Shown here: one piece after another, positions 50,923 through 59,920 of the stretch
How the letters are laid out: every line of letters starts with the position of its first letter
Numbering within the stretch: position 1 is the stretch's first letter
Origin: Meira nashicola
Taxonomy: Eukaryota > Basidiomycota > Exobasidiomycetes > Exobasidiales > Brachybasidiaceae
Length of the DNA stretch: 64,000 bases
Direction: 5' to 3'
Assembly: GCA_001600355.1 (NCBI GenBank)
Contig: BCJU01000004.1
Location: forward strand, 1 to 64,000
Made by a program: the position numbers and the translations under genes
Notes under the pieces: model-generated
The model's database searches: none
What the model was told of the DNA's origin: nothing
The model's input: only the letters and a program-made list of their open reading frames with translations

Positions 50923-52572
50923 ATGGGAACCTACAATATGGAAAGCCAACATGCTGGCCCATCATACACGACAAATGTTAGCGGTGGAGAGAGACATGTT
51001 TCCAGCAGATCTAGTACACCTTCTAGCAAGAATAGAATGAATCTAGAAATCACACTTTCGGATGTTGATATTATGCTTCATCCAACTTCAAATGATGCAG
51101 AAGAAGCAACATTCGGTCAAACAGCTGGAACGAATAAAACAGTAGTCGTTCATATCAAATTAAACATACCAGCAAATGTAGATCCACCAGATCGAATTGA
51201 AAATATGATTGTCGAATTACGATCTGATGAAGTTTTAGGATTTACGAGTGGAGTATATGAACGTAATTCACCCGATCAATTGTTAGTAAATGTTGATTCA
51301 GCAAAACATCTTTCGGTTCGAAAAGGTAATGTTTATCAATGGGATATACCTTTACACATCAGTCATAATGTTGCACCTTACGAACGTAGCATTTATGGTA
51401 AACTTTTTCATAAAATTGTCGTCACTCTTACTTGGTCAGGATGGAGCGCATTATGGAAAGGTGGAAGAACACTTTCATCTGAACAAATGGTTTTCATTGC
51501 AGTTGCACCTCGTGATCATCACGCTTTAAATTATGCAAGAACGCTCAACGGACATGCACGTGGTTTAGGTCCAGTTCTCTTTCATGTTCGTACAAGACAG
51601 GTTTCTGTTGGCGGTTACCTTCGAGTTGCTTTATCGTTACCCAAAGCAGCCAAAGATACCAAACTTCACGCTTTACATGCAACAATGGTGCAACATACCA
51701 CCTTACATAGCAGACAACAACCTTCCCTGGTAGAAGCTTGTACACCGGAAAGGCATGCATTTTGGAAATGCTCAGAAAGTGAACTTAATGAAAGTATTCA
51801 GAGAAAAGAAGAAGAAGATCATTCAAGTATGGAAGGTTATTGGATCATTCGTATCCCACACGATAGTCTTATTCGACCTTCAACTGTTGCAGGAAGTTTG
51901 GCAGCAATCAAACATTCACACAGTCTCGAATTAAAGTTAATATTTTATCGTGATGGAGAATTGATGGCATATACGACACGTTGGCCGATCAAGATTGTAG
52001 GATGTTGTGTTTTATGGGAATCTGTTAAATTACCTTCTTATAGTGAAAGTGATCCATCACCTGTACCTATTTGGTCAAGAGATGCTTGGGATTCGGAAAA
52101 GTATCCAAACATTCACACTTCTCAAACCGTTTGCGCTTGTGGTCAAGAATTGGAAAAACTACTTGCATGGGAACGTGAAGGTGACGAAGAACAAAATGCA
52201 ACTTCTATTGAATTATTACGAGAAGCAATCAGGAATGCATCTTTGGACGCTATCAATCAAAGTAGTAGTCATCCTGGTACACCCACTTCAAATGGAAGAT
52301 CTTTCAGTGCATCACGTTCACGTTCACGTAATCGAAGTGCGGCAACAAGTCGTAGCGTAAGCAGAAGGCCAAGTTTTGATGTTACATATATAGAAGAAGA
52401 ATTTAATGAAGAAATGGAAGAAGATCAAATGGATAATGAAAGAACATCTTCTGATATTGAATGGGATGAAGTAGAAGAAGTCGTTCGAAGAGCAGAAGAA
52501 GAAGAACAGATGCGACATAATCAAAAAGTGGCTCAATTATACAATCCACCACAGATAAAATCAAAATCCTAA
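50923..52572 (+). CDS. Arrestin-like trafficking adaptor
   Basis: A 549-residue, single-exon protein. After a Ser-rich N terminus, residues about 40-230 show an arrestin-type beta sandwich: VVHIKLNIP, ELRSDEVLGF, then NVYQWDIPLHISHNVAPYERSIYGK, a hallmark pattern of the arrestin N domain. A second, C-like domain follows (about 230-360; FHVRTRQVSVGGYLRVALSLP). The tail is Ser/Arg-rich then strongly acidic (EEEFNEEMEEDQMDNE). I see no PPxY motif of the yeast Rsp5 adaptors, only KLPSYSESD. The neighbouring permease makes a permease-trafficking role attractive but unproven. Confidence 0.8.
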   Translation: MGTYNMESQHAGPSYTTNVSGGERHVSSRSSTPSSKNRMNLEITLSDVDIMLHPTSNDAEEATFGQTAGTNKTVVVHIKLNIPANVDPPDRIENMIVELRSDEVLGFTSGVYERNSPDQLLVNVDSAKHLSVRKGNVYQWDIPLHISHNVAPYERSIYGKLFHKIVVTLTWSGWSALWKGGRTLSSEQMVFIAVAPRDHHALNYARTLNGHARGLGPVLFHVRTRQVSVGGYLRVALSLPKAAKDTKLHALHATMVQHTTLHSRQQPSLVEACTPERHAFWKCSESELNESIQRKEEEDHSSMEGYWIIRIPHDSLIRPSTVAGSLAAIKHSHSLELKLIFYRDGELMAYTTRWPIKIVGCCVLWESVKLPSYSESDPSPVPIWSRDAWDSEKYPNIHTSQTVCACGQELEKLLAWEREGDEEQNATSIELLREAIRNASLDAINQSSSHPGTPTSNGRSFSASRSRSRNRSAATSRSVSRRPSFDVTYIEEEFNEEMEEDQMDNERTSSDIEWDEVEEVVRRAEEEEQMRHNQKVAQLYNPPQIKSKS

Positions 52573-52697
52573 AGAAGAGGATAATCACATGTACAATAAT
52601 AATAGTGTATTTTAATGATCATATAAATTTCAAAACCGTATCAATGTGTACCTAACAAATGTATAAAGAGGGTAGCTTATCTTGAAGATGTTACCTT

Positions 52698-54478
52698 TCA
52701 CGCTGTTAAAGTATGAACTTCAACTTTGGTTCCATTTTCGATTTTCTTATTTTCATCATCTTCATCGTCATTGTTAATTTGTTTTTTACCTTCGATATCA
52801 TCATTAACTTGACCGAATTGATCAACTTTTGTATGTTTGAATTTACGAGTTGGAACTTTATTCTCGAATAAGACATCCAATTCTGAAAGTGAACGATCTT
52901 TCGTTTCAGGTAATCTAAACCAAGCCCATAAGATCATAACGGCATCAGTTCCCATCCAAACGAATCCTGCTTTTCCGCCTAAATTCCAATCGCCAGGGTT
53001 GAGTAATTTTGGTCCTAAAGAATTCAAAGCGATAGCAGAAAGATTATAAGTTAAACGACTGAAAGCGTTTGACTTTGCACGAAGACGAGTTGATGGAATT
53101 TCTGCAACTAAAGTATAATAGCAAGGTCCAACTGTTGCATCATAAATGCAAGTTAAGCAAAGCAATAAGCCACCAATTACGTAGCCGCTTCCTCCTGCAC
53201 ATGCAACGATTGCAATTGCTAATAAATCAAAAAACATCAAAATTTCTCCAATAAGATAAAGTTGACGTCTTCCAAGATATTGCATCGTAAACCAAGAAGA
53301 AATCGTTCCGATCGCTCCTATACCCGAATTACCAATATTTAAATCGAAAGCGTGTTCAGTTGGTACGCCTGCTTGAATAAGGAAATACGTACTCCATCCC
53401 ATCAAATTCGATCCGCACCACTAAAAATAAGGTAAAGAATATAAAAAAGTCAGTTAAATAACTCGAAAATGCTGAAATCGAGCAATAAAATACCTACTTG
53501 TTGAGCGGACCATGCCATGACCGAAATCTCAGTTCGGCGAGCGGCTGTACCCTTGAACAAATCCAAGTATGAAACACCTTCTGTTGCAGCTATCTCGAGT
53601 TCGTTTGTATGTTTCATCATAGCAACAGTCTTTCTTGCATCTTCTGAAGTACTATCTTTTGATTGAAGACGAATAATAACTTGTTCAGCTTCTGCGATTT
53701 GACCCTTACGAACAAGGAAGTAAGGTGATTCGGGAGCAAGATAACAAAAAGTCATACAAATAGGAATCCAGATCCATTGAATGGCATATGGTAACTTCCA
53801 TGCCCAATGATCGGTCTTGTTTACACATCCTCTCAAAACACCTGCCGTAATAAGTTGACCAAATACCCAACACAAGTTGACATAAGTTGTAAGAAGATAA
53901 CGTAACGTAACCGGACAAACATCAGCTGCATAAGCGACGGTTAAAGATTGATAAATTCCCCATGGAATACCTTGTAACATTTGACCGAATAATAAAGTAA
54001 CTTTATTTTGAGCAAAGAAGGGAATAAAGATAAACGAAGCCATAAAAACCAAGCTTCCCAACATTGTCTTACGATAACCGACATTATCAGATAACCAACC
54101 GACACAAAGCAAACCTACAATCGAACCAATTTGCGTACCATTCGCCAACCCAGTTTGCCAAGCAGAAGTTAATTGACATGAACCATCTTCTTTACACGTT
54201 CCAAACTTTTTTTGAAATGCAGGTTGAGCGTAAAAGTTACCTAATAACATCGTATCATAACCTTCCATAACGATAGCAAGCGAAATACCAACTGAATACA
54301 ATACTGCCATTGGATAAGCACGAATAGCTTCCATTATACCCATTGACTTTTCACGTCGAGTTGCTTGAGAGGCATCATGAACTAAGCCTTTATAATCACC
54401 AACTGCCGAAGCGATCTTGGCCGCAGCCTTTTCATCGATACGAGTAACGTTTTCAGAGGAAGAATCAGAGGAGGACAT
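52698..54478 (-). CDS. MFS sugar permease, alpha-glucoside/maltose type (copy 3, two exons)
   Basis: Exon 1 is 54478-53498 and exon 2 is 53420-52698; the 77 nt intron (53497-53421) has a GTAGGT donor and TTTTTAG acceptor, and splicing joins MAWSAQQ to WCGSNLMGWSTYF, giving 567 residues. Twelve membrane segments with GYDTMLLGNFYAQPAFQKKFG, PESPYFLVRKGQ and LPETKDRSLSELDVLF. It is the only one of the three permeases with an intron, at a place where copies 1 and 2 are continuous. The C terminus has a long acidic tail. Short copies of its exon 1 end occur at 56.2 and 56.4 kb. Confidence 0.93.
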
Positions 54479-55015
54479 GTTGAAAAAAGGGGGGGGATGG
54501 ATATGGGGAATTCTTTTGCAAAAGGGGAAAACAAAATTGACCTTTAAATACCTTTACAGTTTGAACTGCTCTCATTGAATTTCCTCAGCCCTTTTCGCTT
54601 TTATTTTATTACCCCACAACTTTTCGGCCTCCGCAATTATCACAAGAAAGTCAAATAAAGTGATTAATTTTAAGGCACATACTTAACCCGTGTGATTATA
54701 GGATTATCATATTTTGTTTATAAATATATACTTTTTTTGATACGGCTCCGTTAAAATTCATTTTCCGAAAGAAAGGAGCTTTGACTAAAAATATTTGAAG
54801 AACTTTTTTCCAGGGCGTTTTTGTGCGTTTACAGTAAAAAGTTTAACGGGCCGATAAAATAAAGGCAGGAAGATAACCGAAATGAATAAGAGAATAAAAA
54901 GGCGCACTTACTAGACCGATCAACTTAAACACACAAAATCAACGGTTTCTTTAATGAAAATGAAATTGAAAAATGAAGTGAGATAGTGCTGTTAGAAGAG
55001 ATAAAGCTATAAAAA
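54479..55015. other. Intergenic region
   Basis: No gene seen. GGGGGGGATGG directly precedes the permease start on the minus strand side. An AT-rich TATAAATATATA at about 54720. Confidence 0.45.
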
Positions 55016-55615
55016 TTAAGCGCTAATCAAGCCCAATTCTTCAGCATGACGACGCAAGAAAGCGGCACCGTGTTCTGCTTCTTCAGCTGACAAATCACGT
55101 TCGACCATACGACGGTAAACTGCACCAAGATCTTTAATTGCAAGTTGAGTAGAACGACGGCAGAAGTTTTGACCTGCGTTACCGTTACCTGTGATTGGAC
55201 CAGAGATAATGTTTTCACGACGGCATTGGATAACTGCACCACCCTTTCCAGAAGTGTATGATTGAGAGAAATCATGGTTTGAGTTATCAACGTTTGTGTT
55301 ATGATCATTTCCACGACGAGTTAAAGCATCGTATGCTTCAAATCCAGCATCCAAATCACGAGCTTCCAAATGTTCTTCCATAATTTCAGATCTACGGCAG
55401 AAGTTTTGACCAACGTTACCGCTACCGTTAATTGGACCTGAAATGATATCACGAGAATGCATACCGCAGCTAACGAAAGCACCTTGTTTGATATCAGTTT
55501 CAGATTTTGATCCATCCCAGTTGGAGTTGTTTACGTTGGAGTTATGATCATTGCTTGCAACTGCAAAGCCAACAACGAAAGGAGCCAATAAGATTAAAGA
55601 TTTGATTGCAACCAT
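55016..55615 (-). CDS. Secreted two-repeat protein with IISGPI motifs and dibasic sites
   Basis: A 199-residue single-exon protein with a signal peptide (1-20) and two tandem repeats (22-75 and 103-154). Each repeat has NDHN(S/T)NV(N/D)NSN, then a Cys (50, 131), then (D/N)IISGPI(N/T)G(S/N)GN(V/A)GQNFCRR with a second Cys (73, 152). Dibasic or monobasic sites (CRR at 73-75 and 152-154, LTRR at 98-101) would let a Kex2-type protease release both repeats. The two Cys per repeat could form one disulfide. The last third is helical and Glu/Ala-rich. I know no named family; it belongs with the genes at 34906, 56569 and 58458. TATAAAAA is about 173 bp upstream. Confidence 0.85.
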   Translation of the reverse strand: MVAIKSLILLAPFVVGFAVASNDHNSNVNNSNWDGSKSETDIKQGAFVSCGMHSRDIISGPINGSGNVGQNFCRRSEIMEEHLEARDLDAGFEAYDALTRRGNDHNTNVDNSNHDFSQSYTSGKGGAVIQCRRENIISGPITGNGNAGQNFCRRSTQLAIKDLGAVYRRMVERDLSAEEAEHGAAFLRRHAEELGLISA

Positions 55616-56213
55616 TTTGATTAAAGAGAAAAAAAAGAAGAGATTAAAAGATTTGTTAAAAGTTTGATAAAAAAAACTGCAATTCTAAAGCGGCCGGCGC
55701 TGAAGATTAATTGAGAAGAAGTAGTAGTAAAAGTAAGAAAGAAGAGTTGATGAAGAAAAGTGGTTGGATAGCTGATCGAGAGAGGGGTTTTTATATGTTT
55801 CAAAATCGATCAACCAGCAAATTCAACAAAGACTTCAAGTATTGCTATACACTCAAATAAGAATTCTCAAAAACAAGATCTGATCTGATGATACTCACCG
55901 AACGGTCTCGGTACAGTCATAGTAAGGAACGCCAATTGTCGGCGTACACTATACAGTATATATTGAAAAAGGCACAAGAGCACAGTGTAAGCAAAGTATG
56001 CACGCCTGCACAAGCGCTCTTACGCCACCCGGTGTGCCTAGCTAGCACTTTAGAGTTCAAGCGCCAAAGGCTAGAAGGATTGCATACATAAATAGACGCC
56101 AAAACGCCGCGTACAGATGATGTATGTATGTACGGTAGTAGGGCGTACTTTCTTGCGGGGCGTAGTGACTGTACCAGTAGCTAACGGTTATAGCTTGAGC
56201 GTGGCGTCACGAA

Positions 56214-56254
56214 GGACTGAGATTTCAGTAATGGCATGGTCCGCTCAACAGGTA
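56214..56254 (+). pseudogene. Short relic of permease copy 3, exon 1 end
   Basis: About 41 nt match the end of exon 1 of the permease at 52698 together with the first intron bases, in opposite orientation to that gene. Around five bases differ, and the frame still reads RRTEISVMAWSAQQV. No other part of the permease is found beside it, so it is a fragment and not a gene. Confidence 0.75.
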
Positions 56255-56398
56255 CATAGTATGAGTGAATCAAATCTTCATTGTGCAAACAAACATACTG
56301 AGCAATATCGTAAAATTTATTCCACACTCTGGATCTCACAATATACCAGTACACACGACTTGTGAGTAAACACGGCGATGGCAAAGTAACTATCAACG

Positions 56399-56434
56399 GA
56401 AATTTCAGTGATGGCATGCTCCGCTGAACAAATA
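56399..56434 (+). pseudogene. Second, more decayed relic of permease copy 3
   Basis: About 36 nt (ATTTCAGTGATGGCATG then CTCCGCTGAACAA) again correspond to the EISVMAWSAQQ end of permease exon 1. It lies exactly 180 bp after the first relic, same orientation, with more mismatches. Flanks show no clear match to each other or to the permease. Confidence 0.65.
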
Positions 56435-56568
56435 TTCATAATTCAAGCAATAAAGTATTAATTTAGCACTACTCTCTCTATCTGAATAAAATCTCACTAA
56501 TGTTTAAAGTTAAAATGTGTAAAAGAATGTGTTACGCTTATAAAACAATAGATACATACATGCAACCT

Positions 56569-57630
56569 TTACTGACCATGTTCTTTCTTATAATCAGCTT
56601 TAGAAATGTATGAAACAGTTGGAGCGACAGGAGCGATAGGAGTGTTTATGCAACGCTTTTCTGGTTTTGTAGCAGAAGGAGTGTTGATAGAACGTGCAAC
56701 GTTATTAAGAGGTAAAGCAGGAGTTGGTTCTGTTGGTAAACCACGAGTGACATAAGTAACTTGAGCTCCAACAGGTCCAACGGGTGTACCTGAACAAACT
56801 TCATCACGAGCAATGAAAGGTCTTGCGTGAGGTAAGAATGAACGAGCAACATGATAATCAACAACGTCATCGATATCATTAAAAGAGAAACTTCTTGCTC
56901 CAATAATTGTTACCGAACCACCATTTGGGCCATAAATTGGAGAATCATGTTGAGTGCATGTCATTTGAGAAGCAGCATTATCACGTTTACTCTTTCCGTT
57001 ATTACTGTAAACGCAATGATTTTGAACTGCATTTCCATCACCGTGTACTCCACTACCTTGAATTTCATCACGACGACCCATGCCAAAGTTCATAACTCTT
57101 CCGACGTTATTACCTTCACCTTTGTTTGTGTTAACACCAGTATTTGTTTCATAAACGTTTACTCCTGGAGCAGCATTCACATTTACATCTCCTTGGCTAT
57201 CACGACGTAAATTTTCAGCTCCAATCACTTGTGGTGTAGGATGAGGGCCATAAATTGGTTTACCTTGTTGATCACAGTTAAATTGAGCATTATTTGCACG
57301 ACGGCCATTCACATTACCATTTCCAAAATTGCAATAATTACCTACGTTATTACCTTGACCAACAACATCTGCTCTTTCTTGTAATTGACTATCTTCATCC
57401 ATTCCACGTGTTAAAGCTTGAATTGCATCAGATCTACGTAAAAATTGTTCAACATGACTACGTTTTGTCATATCATAAGTTACTTCAACATCACGTGCAT
57501 AATGTTCTGCATCAATGCAACTCAAATGAACTTTATCACTTTCATAACCACATTTCGTTGAAGAAGGTGCAGCGAGACTGCTTGCTGCTGCTAAAGTGAG
57601 AGCGATTGAAACTGTATTGATAAGACGCAT
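56569..57630 (-). CDS. Secreted Gly/Asn-rich repeat protein with PIYGP motifs
   Basis: A 353-residue single-exon protein with a signal peptide (1-20). It has two related blocks: GNNVGNYCNFGNGN... ending GKPIYGP (about 93-129) and GDGNAVQNHCVYSNNG... ending DSPIYGP (about 197-235), each with two Cys, and between them a Gly/Asn-rich stretch with GNNVG again at 173. A C-terminal pair of repeats follows: CSGTPVGPVGAQVTYVTRG (279-297) and CINTPIAPVAPTVSYISK (327-344). Dibasic sites (KR57, RR66, RR111, RR143, RR187, KR216, KR326) lie between blocks, suiting Kex2-type cleavage. Related in style to 55016 and 58458. No known family. Confidence 0.85.
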   Translation of the reverse strand: MRLINTVSIALTLAAASSLAAPSSTKCGYESDKVHLSCIDAEHYARDVEVTYDMTKRSHVEQFLRRSDAIQALTRGMDEDSQLQERADVVGQGNNVGNYCNFGNGNVNGRRANNAQFNCDQQGKPIYGPHPTPQVIGAENLRRDSQGDVNVNAAPGVNVYETNTGVNTNKGEGNNVGRVMNFGMGRRDEIQGSGVHGDGNAVQNHCVYSNNGKSKRDNAASQMTCTQHDSPIYGPNGGSVTIIGARSFSFNDIDDVVDYHVARSFLPHARPFIARDEVCSGTPVGPVGAQVTYVTRGLPTEPTPALPLNNVARSINTPSATKPEKRCINTPIAPVAPTVSYISKADYKKEHGQ

Positions 57631-58457
57631 TTTGAAATTAATGAGAGAAGGTGTTGCTTGTGTTTTTAAAAAAGAAAAAGAACTTGATTCCTACCAGAGG
57701 AAGTATGTGCTTTAAAGAAAAAAGAAAGTTGATCCTACCAGAGGATATAAGAAAGATAAAAGGTTTTAGTGACCACAAAATATGATGATGAAGAAAAGAA
57801 GGAAAACTTCCAAACGAATGTTGCACAAGAAATCCATCCTTTTTATACTATCCGATGTGTTTTTCAAAAGAAAAAATGATCATCTTTTCCAACGGAAATA
57901 CTCTTTCATCGTATTTTTCTTACAAAAATTCTTCCTTTCTCTCCGCACTGTTCAACCTTATTACATTGCACGCACCGATTTCCTTCGGCGTCAACGCCAA
58001 ACTTTTGTCGGCGGGCGTTTCCATCTTGCAGATCTTTACGCCGTGCGGATAAAGTGTGTACCTACATGCATGCATGCATCTTTAGCGTTGAGCTAGCGCG
58101 GGCGTGATTGAACGAGTGTTAGCAGACTGATTTCATCTTGCATATGTAAAAGGCGTGCAAAGGAACGCCAATATCAAACTACGCCAATATCCGTCCAACG
58201 CCATGAATCCGTGTGAACGATGATGCCGGGTCCGAAACAAACGTGTTGTACGTTGCAAAAGAAAGAAAGAAATCAATCCATATAAATAGGCATTGTATAT
58301 CTTCCAACTCTACACATTTTCTTCTTTATCTTTATTTTTGATCACCCAACTTTGTACCTTTTTTTCTTTAAACTTCTTTTTTGACAGCTGGTCTGTCTTT
58401 TTTTCATTTTCTCTTCAGAATCGAATTTTATATCAACTCTTTTATTTGCTCATCAAC
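57631..58457. other. Divergent region between the two repeat-protein genes
   Basis: 827 bp between the start of the 56569 gene and the ATG at 58458. TATAAATA at 58281-58288 is the likely TATA box of the plus-strand gene. CATGCATGCATGCAT (about 58063-58078) lies near the middle. The leader between 58300 and 58457 is pyrimidine-rich and may contain a 5' untranslated intron ending in TTCTCTTCAG. GTACCAGAGGA-like duplications (CCTACCAGAGGA at about 57690 and 57736) form a short direct repeat. Confidence 0.55.
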
Positions 58458-59813
58458 ATGAAGGTTCAAGCAACAATCGTCGCCTTGGCTATCGTAGCCG
58501 CAACCATCAACGCTGCTCCTGTCGAATTGGAAGAGCGCAGCCCAAAAGGTGGCTTTAAAGGCCTCTTTGGCGGTGGTAGCAAAGCAGGCGGAGATGCTCC
58601 AGCTGGAGGTGCAGCAGCTGCACCTGGAGCATACAACAAAGATTCAGCTGGACGACTTAATGCTGGAATGGGTTTAGCAGCAGGTGTAGGATTATTGGGT
58701 GCAAATGCAATGAACACTGATGCAACCAATAACACACCTCCTCCTGCTGCAAAACGTGCAATTACAAGAACAAATTCTACACCTGCAAAAGGAAGTCCAA
58801 AGCAGGAACCTGGTCCACCACAAAGGGCAAACACTTCACCTGCTTCTATTCCTCCATATAATAAAGCTCCCGATGCAGCTACTTCATCCGATTATATGAA
58901 TTCAGCCGCCGGTGCTATCGGTTTAGCAAATATGGGAATGGGTGTTTATAATGCCGATCAAAATATGCAAGCACATCAAAAGCGTGCATTACCTGCTGCT
59001 GCTGAAATTGGTTTAACAGCATTAGGAATGGGAGGTGGTCCTTCGGTTGGCATTTCGAAATCCAACTATCAAGAAGCAGGTAACGGTAACGTACATGCAT
59101 CAGGTGCAAGTTCTGGTCGTCGTAGCTTGGATGAACTTTTGAGTTCAGATGGTTTCGAAAAGCGTGCTTTGCCTGCCGCTGCTAGTTGGGGTTTAACAGC
59201 ATTAGGAATGGGAGGAGGTCCTTCGGTTGGTATAACAAAATCCAACAGTCAATCTGCCGGAAATGGAAATGTTCACATGTCAGGAGCCAGCTCTAGACGT
59301 CAATTGCAAGATGAAAATGCAGAATTGCAAAGACGTTTGTTTAGCTTTTCCAGCCAAGATTACAACCAACAATCTGCAGGTAATGGAAATGTTGTCGCTT
59401 CAGGTGCTTCTTCAGGAGGTGCTCCAAGTAACGCTGATAAGCTTATGGCTTCTATGAGCGCAGGTGCCCAACAAAAACAACAAAAGCGTGACGAAGAGAT
59501 GGTAAGAAGATTGTTTAGCTTTTCCAGCTCAGATTATAACACACAATCTGCAGGTAATGGAAATGTACATGCTTCAGGTGCTTCTTCTGGTGGTTCTCCA
59601 AGTAACGCTGACAAATTAGCTGCAAGTATGCAAGCTGGAGCTCAACAAGGCGGAGGCAAACGTGATCTCATGCGTCGTCTTATCAGCGTAAACCATTCTG
59701 ACCAAAACCAACAAGTTGCTGGTAACGGTAACGTTCACATGTCAGGTGCTAAATCAGGAGCAAGTCCTGCCTTCATGGCTTCCTTGAACCCTGCCACTGC
59801 TGGTGCCGCTTAG
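58458..59813 (+). CDS. Kex2-processed repeat protein (five repeats), secreted peptide precursor
   Basis: The frame runs back to a TTG at 58293, but the ATG at 58458 gives a clean signal peptide (MKVQATIVALAIVAATINA) and a 451-residue precursor. A Gly/Ala/Pro-rich leader (about 25-175) precedes five repeats starting near residues 177, 237, 294, 352 and 408. Repeats 1 and 2 start after KR with ALPAAA, then GLTALGMGGGPSVG. Repeats 3 to 5 start after RR with LFSFSS or LISVNH. All five contain Q.AGNGNV..SGA.S. Dibasic KR or RR pairs separate every unit, so a Kex2 protease in the Golgi should release peptides of about 35-50 residues. No Cys in the repeats. The design matches smut repellent precursors (Rep1), with no sequence match claimed. 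Confidence 0.88.
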   Translation: MKVQATIVALAIVAATINAAPVELEERSPKGGFKGLFGGGSKAGGDAPAGGAAAAPGAYNKDSAGRLNAGMGLAAGVGLLGANAMNTDATNNTPPPAAKRAITRTNSTPAKGSPKQEPGPPQRANTSPASIPPYNKAPDAATSSDYMNSAAGAIGLANMGMGVYNADQNMQAHQKRALPAAAEIGLTALGMGGGPSVGISKSNYQEAGNGNVHASGASSGRRSLDELLSSDGFEKRALPAAASWGLTALGMGGGPSVGITKSNSQSAGNGNVHMSGASSRRQLQDENAELQRRLFSFSSQDYNQQSAGNGNVVASGASSGGAPSNADKLMASMSAGAQQKQQKRDEEMVRRLFSFSSSDYNTQSAGNGNVHASGASSGGSPSNADKLAASMQAGAQQGGGKRDLMRRLISVNHSDQNQQVAGNGNVHMSGAKSGASPAFMASLNPATAGAA

Positions 59814-59920
59814 GTTGATGTTGATTGATTTGTTGTAAAGTCATAGTCGCTGGTCGGCTTTGGCGAAATTCGATTCTGTTTTTATTCTTTTCTTCTAAAT
59901 TCATTCATTTAATTTATATC

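Larger units (their letters stand above)
55616..56568. other. Intergenic region with MFS gene relics
   Basis: No intact gene. It contains the minus-strand TATA box of the 55016 gene (TATAAAAA, about 55788-55795), an unremarkable stretch to 56200, then the two permease relics listed separately. Confidence 0.55.
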
